Part shown: positions 1-5,611 of the stretch, piece after piece
Numbering within the stretch: the first letter of the stretch is position 1
Layout of the letters: each line of letters begins with the position of its first letter
Assembly: GCA_900751755.1 (NCBI GenBank)
Contig: CAADSP010000055.1
Location: 1 to 7,688, forward strand
From: an uncultured Collinsella sp.
GTDB taxonomy: Bacteria > Actinomycetota > Coriobacteriia > Coriobacteriales > Coriobacteriaceae
DNA length: 7,688 bases
Direction of reading: 5' to 3'
Notes under the pieces: generated by a model
Databases searched by the model: none
Told to the model about the DNA's origin: nothing
Seen by the model: the letters and a program-made list of their open reading frames with translations, nothing else
Translations under genes and position numbers: made by a program

Positions 1-1901
1 CCGCCAGAGAAGCCGCCGCCTCCGCCGCCGCCCGAGCTGTCGGAGCTCGACGCCAGCTCACGGATGCTCTCGTGATACACGTCATCGAACGAATCGAGCG
101 GAGACTCGATACCGTAATGATGGTAGTACCACCAGTAGCAGGGATAATTGTCATAGAAGCCGTCGGCCTCGCGCACCTCGGGCGGCACGGCCTCGGCAAG
201 CTGACGCAGCACTTCCTTGGAAACACCCAGCGCCACGCCCATCACCAGCAGCTTGTTCCACAGCACCAGATCGCCGGGGACGGCTTCCTTTAGACGAGTG
301 AAGTCCTCGAGCCAATGCTTAAGTGCCTTGCAGCGAGCCGCCACCTCGGCGCCCTCCGGCGTAAAGCGGCGGAACGTAAGGCCCACGCCGATACCCACCA
401 GCACAATCGGCACCGAGATAAACGCGGCGGTAATGTTCGCCTGTGCGCCATCGGTAAAGAAGATGGATCCCACGGGAACAAAGGCAATCAGGATACCAAG
501 AACCAGGCAAAACACCATTGCGACAATGCCGTCCGAGGCAACGTACTCGCTATCGGCCAACTTGCCCTTAACGGTGTTCTGATAGTCCTCGAGCTTGTCG
601 CCCACGGGCGTAGCGTGCTGCTTGACGTAGTGCTGCAGCTCGTCAAACGTGCGCGAGCGATCACCGTTCTCGTCGGGCTTAGCACCGGCAAAGAAGACCT
701 TGAGCACCATGCGGTCAATGCCCTTGGCCGACTTCCAGCCCGCATCACTCACCGTCACGCGATACGTCTGCTCTTCTTTTTCACGCCCCAACAGGCCCTT
801 CTTGGCCTTGGTCACGGTCGCCTGCTCCAGCTTGATCACACGGTCGTCGGTGAGCTTCATAAGCGTGGCGATATATGCCTGATCGGGCACCTCGTTCCAG
901 CTCATGAGAGCCGAAAGCACGGCGGGATGGTCGGCCGAAGGCACATCGCGGAAATATTCGTCCCGGAAAAGCGGCTTGGGCTTACGGCGGCGCAGCTTAA
1001 GCACAACGATTGTGCCGGTAAAGGCCACCGCCGCGACAACACTTAGCACGGCAAGCGCATTGGCAATCATGCGAGCGTGAGCGCGGCGGGCGTTAGCCTC
1101 GTCGGCCCATTCCTTCTCTTCGCTCAGGATCGTTGACATGCGTTCTTCGCCCGAGACGGTAAGCTGCGGCACCCAGTCGCTGGGGAAGGCGATGCGTGCC
1201 TCGGCAAATTCGCCCTGATGCACGCAGGGAATGGTATAGGTAACCATGGGTTCGTCCGCATCGAGCGACACATCGCCCGTCAGCGGGCCGTGGCCCCATG
1301 CGCGGAAGTTATCGCCCTTGACGGCCGCCGTCCCGGCAGCGGCATTTGCGAAGCGCACTTCCATCTCGACGTCATCGGAATCCGCAGACCAGCCGTCACC
1401 CACGAACTTCCAGTAGAGCTCGGCGGTATCGGCCCAGTTCATGACCGCACCGGTCATGGTATAGCTCACGTAATAGGTCGCGCTGTCGCCGCTCTCGTGA
1501 GGGCTGAATACCTTAATCTTTACGCCATCACCGGTCTGCTCGACCGTGTAGACGCCAGAGTCGCCCTTGTTCGCGCTATCGACTTTGTTAAACGCGGCGT
1601 CCTCTTCCTCGACACTCAGCACATCGACGCCCGCCGTGCCGCCCTGCTGGTTGGAGCCCGTATTGATCTCCCAAAACACGCCGTTGATGTCGTCGTCGAA
1701 ATCAAACTGGCGTCCCTCGACAACGGTCAGCGAACCGTCGGCCTCGACCGTGGTACTGATATAGGTTTGGGTCATGGAGTAGCCGTCGGCGTGTGCGGCG
1801 GCAGGCAGCAGCAACAACGCAAGCGCGACGAGTGCGCAGACGGAAGCGAATCGCGCGAATAGGCGGCGCTGCCGACAGGTCTTGGCAACGGGGTCGTTCA
1901 T
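1..1901 (-). CDS. DUF2207 domain-containing membrane protein, partial (C-terminal end beyond window)
   Basis: The frame is open from the ATG at 1901 to the left edge, giving about 633 residues without a stop. Residues 1-38 form a signal peptide: an RQRR basic stretch, a hydrophobic core (about 18-32), then a PAAAHA cleavage site. Residues about 40-270 form an extracytoplasmic beta-rich domain with the DUF2207 opening (YSMTQTYISTTVEADGSLTV, then GVFWEI). One membrane helix lies at about 278-300, followed by RRRKPKP; a closely spaced pair lies at about 459-480 and 486-508. The DUF2207 C-terminal signature follows (ALKHWLEDFTRLKEAVP at 526-542, then MGVALGVSKEVLRQL at 554-568). The sequence leaves the window in a Ser/Gly-rich tail (SSSDSSGGGGGGGFSGG), as in this family, so only a short end is missing. 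The start is supported by AAAGGA seven bases before the ATG. The family is widespread and its function is unknown. The family call is confident; no role is claimed. Confidence 0.9.
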   Translation of the reverse strand, partial: MNDPVAKTCRQRRLFARFASVCALVALALLLLPAAAHADGYSMTQTYISTTVEADGSLTVVEGRQFDFDDDINGVFWEINTGSNQQGGTAGVDVLSVEEEDAAFNKVDSANKGDSGVYTVEQTGDGVKIKVFSPHESGDSATYYVSYTMTGAVMNWADTAELYWKFVGDGWSADSDDVEMEVRFANAAAGTAAVKGDNFRAWGHGPLTGDVSLDADEPMVTYTIPCVHQGEFAEARIAFPSDWVPQLTVSGEERMSTILSEEKEWADEANARRAHARMIANALAVLSVVAAVAFTGTIVVLKLRRRKPKPLFRDEYFRDVPSADHPAVLSALMSWNEVPDQAYIATLMKLTDDRVIKLEQATVTKAKKGLLGREKEEQTYRVTVSDAGWKSAKGIDRMVLKVFFAGAKPDENGDRSRTFDELQHYVKQHATPVGDKLEDYQNTVKGKLADSEYVASDGIVAMVFCLVLGILIAFVPVGSIFFTDGAQANITAAFISVPIVLVGIGVGLTFRRFTPEGAEVAARCKALKHWLEDFTRLKEAVPGDLVLWNKLLVMGVALGVSKEVLRQLAEAVPPEVREADGFYDNYPCYWWYYHHYGIESPLDSFDDVYHESIRELASSSDSSGGGGGGGFSG

Positions 1902-2022
1902 GGGCACATCCTTTGTCTGTGATACCAGTAACGCCATTGTCCCACGTTTACGGGCGCACATGACGAACATCTAGGCGACCGGAGCGCCAAACGGGATGAA
2001 AGTCACACCCGCACCCCGGCAG

Positions 2023-2064
2023 CTAGTCATTGGGGACGTTCTTAAATGACTAGTCATTAGGGAC
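2023..2064. repeat. Direct repeat pair with 14-bp palindrome AATGACTAGTCATT
   Basis: CTAGTCATTGGGGAC (2023-2037) recurs as CTAGTCATTAGGGAC (2050-2064), with one mismatch in 15 and a period of 27 bp. The second copy overlaps the perfect palindrome AATGACTAGTCATT (2045-2058), centred on CTAG. The repeats lie in the non-coding gap between divergent genes. They could be a dispersed REP-like intergenic repeat or paired operator half-sites. Only the repeat itself is seen; any function is inferred. Confidence 0.6.
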
Positions 2065-2068
2065 CCCC

Positions 2069-2096
2069 TTGGCATGGCCTGCGCCAGCAATAGATA
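2069..2096 (+). promoter_or_regulatory. Weak candidate promoter for the structured RNA region
   Basis: TTGGCA (2069-2074, five of six to the -35 consensus) is followed after 16 bp by TAGATA (2091-2096, a poor -10). It would start a transcript near 2102 that ends at the terminator near 2285. It was picked because a terminator needs an upstream transcript and no plus-strand gene lies before it. The -10 match is weak and this is a guess. Confidence 0.2.
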
Positions 2097-2119
2097 CCAC
2101 TTCACAGCCCCGTCACAGG

Positions 2120-2285
2120 TGTAGCGGCTTTGTGTGGGCGCGGCACGCGCTGATTGAGCCGCCAGCCGAGGGGCATAAAGCAGTTGAGCGAAAACGGTTT
2201 GCCCCTTTGCCGTTCGCTCGAGGATCATGTCCCCCTTTTCCGCGGAAACCCCGGCAGTTGCGAAGAGCTGCCGGGGTTTCTGTCG
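2120..2285 (+). ncRNA. Candidate structured non-coding RNA or leader ending in an intrinsic terminator
   Basis: No convincing protein gene covers this stretch, but strong base pairing is dense. Hairpin 1 pairs GCGGCT (2124-2129) with AGCCGC (2157-2162), and inside it GCGCG (2138-2142) pairs with CGCGC (2146-2150). Hairpin 2 pairs GAGCG plus AACGG (2186-2190, 2193-2197) with CCGTT plus CGCTC (2210-2219), with only a two-A bulge. AGGGGCA (2169-2175) is also perfectly complementary to TGCCCCT (2200-2206), which sits in the loop of hairpin 2. The two pairings therefore form a pseudoknot or exclude each other. A strong terminator follows at 2246-2279. Plus-strand reading is preferred because the terminator has the better T tract that way. 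I do not recognise an RNA family. The boundaries are approximate. Confidence 0.35.
2246..2285 (+). terminator. Rho-independent terminator
   Basis: A perfect 12-bp stem pairs AAACCCCGGCAG (2246-2257) with CTGCCGGGGTTT (2268-2279). The 10-nt loop can close by two further pairs. TTTCTGTCGTTT follows on the plus strand. In the minus direction the tail is TTTCCGCGG, which is poorer, so plus-strand use is favoured although the stem could act both ways. The nearest upstream gene (DUF2207) points away, so the transcript being ended is not an annotated gene; the structured region just before it is the candidate. It also shields gluQ from read-through. Confidence 0.75.
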
Positions 2286-2317
2286 TTTGAGGGCTAGATT
2301 GATTGATGACGATTAAG

Positions 2318-2375
2318 GTGCCGAGCCGGTGGTCCGGCACGCGCAACGCGTGGCCTCGGCAACTTGCAGGCCACG
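2318..2375. repeat. Two inverted repeats upstream of gluQ
   Basis: GTGCCG (2318-2323) pairs with CGGCAC (2335-2340). CGTGGCCT (2349-2356) pairs perfectly with AGGCCACG (2368-2375) across an 11-nt loop. The second repeat lies about 30-55 bp upstream of the gluQ -10 element, where an activator or repressor could bind. Alternatively both are RNA hairpins in read-through transcripts. Such short GC-rich repeats also arise by chance in DNA of this composition. Confidence 0.3.
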
Positions 2376-2403
2376 GCAGCGTCTCCCCCACCGCGCCCCG
2401 CGC

Positions 2404-2409
2404 TATACT
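2404..2409 (+). promoter_or_regulatory. -10 element placed for a leaderless gluQ transcript
   Basis: TATACT lies seven bases before the ATG at 2417, which would put the transcription start at or next to the A of the start codon. There is no Shine-Dalgarno sequence in the C-rich stretch between 2385 and 2416. No good -35 is visible at 16-18 bp spacing (the region reads GTCTCC). Leaderless mRNAs with exactly this spacing are common in Actinobacteria. This arrangement also helps choose 2417 as the start codon. Confidence 0.55.
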
Positions 2410-2416
2410 CGTCCGC

Positions 2417-3427
2417 ATGGATATCAAAACACGCAACATAGCAACGCCCGCCGCGGACGCGCCAGCGACGCCACCCGCCTCCGCCCCCGCGCCCGTCGTG
2501 GGCCGTTTTGCCCCGTCGCCCTCGGGTCGCATGCACCTGGGCAACGTGTTCAGCTGCCTGTGCTCGTGGCTTTCGGCCCGCAGCCAGGGCGGCAGCATCG
2601 TGCTGCGCATCGAGGACCTGGACGATCGCTGCAAGCGCCCGGAACTTGCCGCTCAACTGATTGACGATCTGACCTGGCTGGGGCTCGAGTGGGACGAAGG
2701 CCCCTACTACCAGCACGATCGCCTGGATCTGTACGAGGACGCCCTGCGCCAGCTGCAAGACGCCGGCCTCACCTATCCCTGTTTTTGCACGCGTGCCGAA
2801 CTCCACGCCGCGAGCGCGCCGCACGCCAGCGACGGCACGCCCATCTACCACGGCGCCTGCAGAGGTCTTTCTGCTGAAGAAATCACCCGCCGCAGTGCCC
2901 TGCGTGCTCCGGCCACGCGCCTGCGTGTGCCCACCGTCGACGACCTCGCCTGCGACGTGATCGAATTCGTGGACCGCACGTACGGAGCCCAATGCGAAGC
3001 ACTCGCCACCGAGTGCGGTGACTTTTTGGTGCGCCGCAGCGACGGCGTTTTTGCCTACCAGCTAGCCGTGGTGGTCGACGACGCTGCCATGGGCGTCACC
3101 GAGGTCGTGCGCGGATGCGATCTGCTGGGCTCCACGCCCCGCCAAATCTACCTGCAGCATCTGCTGAGACTTCCCACGCCGCGCTACGCGCACATTCCAC
3201 TGCTCATGGCACCGGACGGCCGCCGCCTTTCCAAGCGCGACCGCGACCTGGACCTGAGCGAGCTCCGCACCCGCTTTGGCGCGCCCGAGGCACTACTGGG
3301 CTGGCTCGCCGGGCAAACAGGCATCGCGCCGGACGCCACACCGCGCTCTGCCGAGCAGCTGGTCGAGCACTTTAGCTGGGATGTTATCCGTACGCATCGG
3401 GAAAACATCACTGTAACGGTCGAGTAG
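2417..3427 (+). CDS. gluQ: Glutamyl-Q tRNA(Asp) synthetase (GluQ-RS)
   Basis: This cytoplasmic 336-residue class I aminoacyl-tRNA synthetase paralogue should activate glutamate without tRNA and attach it to queuosine at the wobble base of tRNA(Asp). VGRFAPSPSGRMHLGN (28-43) carries the HIGH-type motif as MHLG; RIEDLDDR (64-71) is the glutamate-binding signature. A zinc site CxC...YxxxC (C122, C124, Y144, C148) matches GluQ-RS. DFLVRRSDGVFAYQLAVVVDD (202-222) and RGCDLLGSTPRQ (232-243) are family blocks, and RLSKRD (270-275) replaces KMSKS. The anticodon-binding C-terminal half of true GltX is absent, which together with the length supports GluQ over GltX. Residues 1-26 are an Ala/Pro-rich, probably disordered extension. 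An in-frame ATG at 2303 would add 38 low-complexity residues and is rejected in favour of the leaderless start. The gene stands alone and converges on the next one. Confidence 0.93.
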   Translation: MDIKTRNIATPAADAPATPPASAPAPVVGRFAPSPSGRMHLGNVFSCLCSWLSARSQGGSIVLRIEDLDDRCKRPELAAQLIDDLTWLGLEWDEGPYYQHDRLDLYEDALRQLQDAGLTYPCFCTRAELHAASAPHASDGTPIYHGACRGLSAEEITRRSALRAPATRLRVPTVDDLACDVIEFVDRTYGAQCEALATECGDFLVRRSDGVFAYQLAVVVDDAAMGVTEVVRGCDLLGSTPRQIYLQHLLRLPTPRYAHIPLLMAPDGRRLSKRDRDLDLSELRTRFGAPEALLGWLAGQTGIAPDATPRSAEQLVEHFSWDVIRTHRENITVTVE

Positions 3428-3442
3428 CCAGCCACCCCGCCC

Positions 3443-4168
3443 CTACGCGACATCCCAGGGCTGGAGTTCGTCGCCCAGGCGGACAATACAGTCGTAGAGC
3501 ACGGTGTGGCACTCGGCTGGGTTGGCGTCACGATGAAAATGCCCGTAGTACCAGCGTTTGTAGTCTATGCGATCTTCCAGCTCATCGAAAAATGCCGTAA
3601 GTCGATCAACCGTGGGGCAATTCCAGCCGGGTGCCGGATAAAGCGTGGGCGAAAGCATGCGCGTAGAGCAGGTGTGGGTGATCACGTAGTCGACCTTCCA
3701 GCCCACGCTGTCGAGCTTTGCCCGCGCCTCCTCAAAGTTGCGCTCGTCCGGAAGCTCTTGCGGCCACCAGCTGGAATACGGAATGCGATATTCCTTGTCC
3801 ACGCTCGTGGCGCCGCCCATGGTAAAGATCGTTGAGCCGTCGAGCTCAAAAACCTCACCGCGCGTCAGGCGTCGGATGGGCGAGGTGTCCGACAGACGCT
3901 GCGTCAGGCCGCCGTGCCACAGCTCCATGGGGCGCTCCGACCAGTGATCGAAACGCTCGTGGTTGCCGTCGACAAACAGCACGGTATAGGGGCGCGACTC
4001 CAGCCAAGCAATATCGGCACATTCCTCGGTAGAAAAGTCCCAGGGAAAGCCAAAGTCGCCCGCGATGATGAGATAGTCGTCACTCGTCAGACCATCCCCA
4101 AGATCCCAGTCGCGAAGCTTTTGCATGTCGACGCCGCCGTGAATATCGCCCGTCACATAGACCGTCAT
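3443..4168 (-). CDS. Metallophosphoesterase (calcineurin-like)
   Basis: The 241-residue protein carries every metal-binding block of the calcineurin-like fold in order. These are TGDIHG (6-11, D8 and H10), AGDFGFPW (36-43, D38), DGNHE (67-71, N69 and H70), ITHT (163-166, H165) and YGHFHRD (208-214, H210 and H212). It should be a cytoplasmic two-metal phosphodiesterase or phosphatase; no signal peptide or membrane segment is visible. The motifs do not fix the substrate, so a protein phosphatase or a nucleotide or cyclic-nucleotide hydrolase are both possible. The start at 4168 puts the GDIH motif at the very N-terminus, as is usual, with purine-rich GGAAGTGGTGAT just upstream. An in-frame ATG at 4204 would add 12 unconserved residues. 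Its 3' end is 15 bp from the end of gluQ. The 79-residue gene 85 bp upstream on the same strand may be co-transcribed. Confidence 0.92.
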   Translation of the reverse strand: MTVYVTGDIHGGVDMQKLRDWDLGDGLTSDDYLIIAGDFGFPWDFSTEECADIAWLESRPYTVLFVDGNHERFDHWSERPMELWHGGLTQRLSDTSPIRRLTRGEVFELDGSTIFTMGGATSVDKEYRIPYSSWWPQELPDERNFEEARAKLDSVGWKVDYVITHTCSTRMLSPTLYPAPGWNCPTVDRLTAFFDELEDRIDYKRWYYGHFHRDANPAECHTVLYDCIVRLGDELQPWDVA

Positions 4169-4253
4169 CGGATCACCACTTCCCTGTAAGTCGCTAGCCC
4201 ACATTCTGCACGATCACTAAGCCAACCGTTCCAGCCCTTCCATCCTTTGGGAC

Positions 4254-4493
4254 CTACCCCTCGTTCTTCCATCCAAACGGGTCAAGCACCCAAAAAATCA
4301 GATCGAGCACGCCGCCGGTCATCATGGCGCCGGCAAGGGCCATGCAAACGTGCAGGGAACTGGCACTTCGGAGCACGTCGAATGGCCCCAGAACAGCCAG
4401 CAGCGCGACCGCTGCGCCGGCTACGCGCAGCGCGAGGCACGGCCCCGCGTCCTTAACGCACTTCTTTGCGAGATGCTTTGCGTTGTCACTCAT
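4254..4493 (-). CDS. Small two-helix membrane protein, unknown function
   Basis: The 79-residue product has a short basic N-terminus (MSDNAKHLAKKC) and two hydrophobic helices at about 19-37 and 48-70. A turn containing LRSASS separates them, and the C-terminal tail is short (DPFGWKNEG). I do not recognise a family. The start at 4493 is set by a full TAAGGAG Shine-Dalgarno ten bases upstream; the longer in-frame ATG at 4643 would add 50 residues with no membrane or domain character. The sequence is reminiscent of small integral membrane proteins annotated only as hypothetical. It lies 85 bp upstream of the metallophosphoesterase on the same strand with no terminator visible between them, so a shared transcript is possible. 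Coding confidence rests on the ribosome binding site and the clean hydropathy pattern. Confidence 0.7.
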   Translation of the reverse strand: MSDNAKHLAKKCVKDAGPCLALRVAGAAVALLAVLGPFDVLRSASSLHVCMALAGAMMTGGVLDLIFWVLDPFGWKNEG

Positions 4494-4503
4494 CGGTATC
4501 GAA

Positions 4504-4510
4504 CTCCTTA
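4504..4510 (-). promoter_or_regulatory. Strong Shine-Dalgarno fixing the start of the 79-residue membrane protein
   Basis: Read on the minus strand this is TAAGGAG, a near-perfect anti-16S match, ten bases before the ATG at 4493. It decides between this start and the upstream in-frame ATG at 4643. No convincing promoter was found further upstream (4511-4653); the best -35-like hexamer there (TTGATG) lacks a matching -10. Confidence 0.7.
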
Positions 4511-4653
4511 GAGGGTCGTTGTTCAGACGCATGCCGCCGCGGCAGAGCGGGGCGGCAGGGTAAGTGTCACATGCCGTGCGGACATCAATGGAGAAACCGC
4601 CCGCTCGACCAACCCTTGGCGCCGTTTTGTACCGGCCCACCATCCCCCGCTAT

Positions 4654-4837
4654 CGAGGTCTAATACTTTTCCCGCGAAGTGAACGGCTGTTTTTGGACCC
4701 CTGAAACATCCGCATTTTCCGGCGGCAAAATCGCAGGATTTCAGCGCCGAAACCGCAGGAAGCGGCACCTTTAAAGTGTCGATGCTTCGGGGGTCCGTTT
4801 TAGCTCGTTCACTTCTCGGGAAAAGTGTTAGGCCTCG
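4654..4837. repeat. 184-bp imperfect palindrome (candidate MITE or dispersed intergenic repeat)
   Basis: The outer 48 bp (4654-4701) align without gaps to the reverse complement of 4790-4837, with 36 of 48 identical. The long uninterrupted block ACTTTTCCCG, one mismatch, GAAGTGAACG is followed by a 9-bp mismatch loop and then GGACCCC. Two of the three remaining mismatches become G-U pairs in a plus-strand RNA. Pairing weakens but continues inward (GAAACATC versus GAAGCATC) to about 4717 and 4774. The centre holds smaller hairpins: CGGCG with CGCCG around AAATC/GATTT, and CCGC-AGGAA-GCGG. The element lies between two divergently transcribed genes, so it is not an obvious terminator. GCTATC occurs on both sides (4649-4654 and 4844-4849), but off-centre, so it is weak evidence for a target-site duplication. 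No transposase is present. The rest of the 4494-5050 gap holds a promoter and leader but no gene. Confidence 0.75.
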
Positions 4838-4904
4838 CTGTTAGCTATCCAAAAAGACACCTCTCCCTTCCCCACACCACCCAAAAACTCATCCAACATT
4901 AATC

Positions 4905-4932
4905 TTGGCTCAAGAATCGCTTAATCTATAAC
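4905..4932 (+). promoter_or_regulatory. Sigma-70-type promoter for the DUF4342-regulator-kinase unit
   Basis: TTGGCT (4905-4910) and TATAAC (4927-4932) are separated by 16 bp in a locally AT-rich stretch, which stands out in this GC-rich window. A second -10-like TATAGA follows at 4939-4944 without a good -35. Transcription would start near 4939 and give a leader of about 110 nt. It is the only good promoter seen upstream of the three plus-strand genes. Confidence 0.6.
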
Positions 4933-4938
4933 CTGCAC

Positions 4939-5050
4939 TATAGAGTTCGACCAAGGGCGAGGCGGCGCCGCGCAACGCAGGCCGCCGAACGCAACGCTCG
5001 CGCCCGGGCAGATCGCCCGGCGTCGCGCCCATCGAACGAAAGGACAGGTC
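4939..5050 (+). promoter_or_regulatory. G+C-rich foldable 5' leader of the three-gene unit
   Basis: GGCGGC (4961-4966) can pair with GCCGCC (4981-4986), and CCGGGC (5004-5009) with GCCCGG (5015-5020) across a 5-nt loop. GGGCG near 4955 can also partly pair with CGCCC near 5001. The leader ends in an unstructured AAAGGA eight bases before the ATG at 5051. There is no T tract, so a terminator is unlikely. A translational or stability element is possible, but high GC alone may give such folds. Confidence 0.4.
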
Positions 5051-5593
5051 ATGGACGACCTCGAAAAAGTTGAAACCATCCGCACCAAGTACAACGTGAG
5101 CTACACCGATGCCAAAGCTGCGCTCGACGCCGCCGACGGCAACGTTCTGGATGCCATCATTTGGCTCGAGTCGCAGGGCAAGACCCAGACCACGTCAGCG
5201 CACGCCGCCACCGAGTCCGCGCCGGCCGATGAGCCCTCGGCCGAGATGGTCGCCGCACAGGCCGCCTACGAAAAGTCGAGCGAAAAGACCGACTTCTCCA
5301 AGAAGATGGACAGCGTGTGGGAGTACCTCAAAAAGCTCTTCCGCCTGAGCCTGGACACCAAGTTTATCGCCACGCGCCGCGATGCGATCATCCTCAAGAT
5401 CCCCATCCTGATTCCCATCGTCGCCCTGTTTGCCTGGGGCGCCACGATATGGCTGATGCTGATTGGTCTGTTCTTTGGCATGCGCTACCGTATCGACAGC
5501 GACGGCGACGTGCCCGGCAGCATCAACAACCTGATGGATCACGCCGCCGATGCCGCGGACGGCATCAAGCAAAATCTGAACGACGACAAGTAA
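5051..5593 (+). CDS. UBA-like / DUF4342 domain membrane protein
   Basis: The 180-residue protein opens with a UBA/EF-Ts-N-like three-helix domain (about 1-43), visible as VSYTDAKAALDAADGNVLDA followed by IIWLES. A charged, Ala-rich linker follows (44-82). The DUF4342-type part (about 83-148) contains the amphipathic segment MDSVWEYLKKLFRLSL and one or two closely spaced membrane helices (about 112-145, AIILKIPILIPIVALFAWGA then IWLMLIGLFFGMRYR). The tail (149-180) is acidic and soluble. UBA-like domains bind proteins or other helices; DUF4342 has no known activity. AAAGGA supports the start. The gene lies 18 bp before the response regulator on the same strand, so the three very probably share a transcript. 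A role as partner or target of that two-component system is inferred from position only. Confidence 0.88.
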   Translation: MDDLEKVETIRTKYNVSYTDAKAALDAADGNVLDAIIWLESQGKTQTTSAHAATESAPADEPSAEMVAAQAAYEKSSEKTDFSKKMDSVWEYLKKLFRLSLDTKFIATRRDAIILKIPILIPIVALFAWGATIWLMLIGLFFGMRYRIDSDGDVPGSINNLMDHAADAADGIKQNLNDDK

Positions 5594-5611
5594 TCGCAGA
5601 CGGGGGCACGC

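Noticed and set aside
315..1046. Plus-strand frames of up to 243 codons opposite the DUF2207 gene
   Set aside because: They are antisense to a well-supported gene, and have His/Arg/Leu-biased shadow composition.
1902..2000. Promoter for the DUF2207 gene
   Set aside because: GACAAT and TATCAC are possible -10 elements, but neither has an acceptable -35 at 16-18 bp, so none is called.
1971..2228. Minus-strand 85-codon reading frame beginning MILERTAKGQTVFAQLL
   Set aside because: It covers the dispersed-type repeat (translated twice as MTS) and the hairpins, shows no domain, and its ATG has only a G run three bases away. The frame is more likely a by-product of the structured DNA, though it is the main alternative to the RNA interpretation.
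2069..2285. tRNA, SRP RNA, 6S RNA, tmRNA or RNase P RNA in the gap
   Set aside because: No cloverleaf with a TTCGA arm, no SRP GGAAG apical motif, no long 6S-type closing stem and no RNase P core motif could be found.
2303..2416. Upstream ATG extending gluQ by 38 residues
   Set aside because: The extension is low-complexity and unlike GluQ-RS N-termini, has no ribosome binding site, and would place the -10 element inside the coding region.
2294..2992. Minus-strand 232-codon frame opposite gluQ
   Set aside because: It lies opposite the MHLG and zinc-site motifs and shows Gly/Arg-rich shadow composition.
4523..4768. Minus-strand 81-codon reading frame
   Set aside because: Its first half is translated from the 184-bp palindrome and the rest has no recognisable character; it also overlaps the good Shine-Dalgarno region logic only by running past it in another frame.
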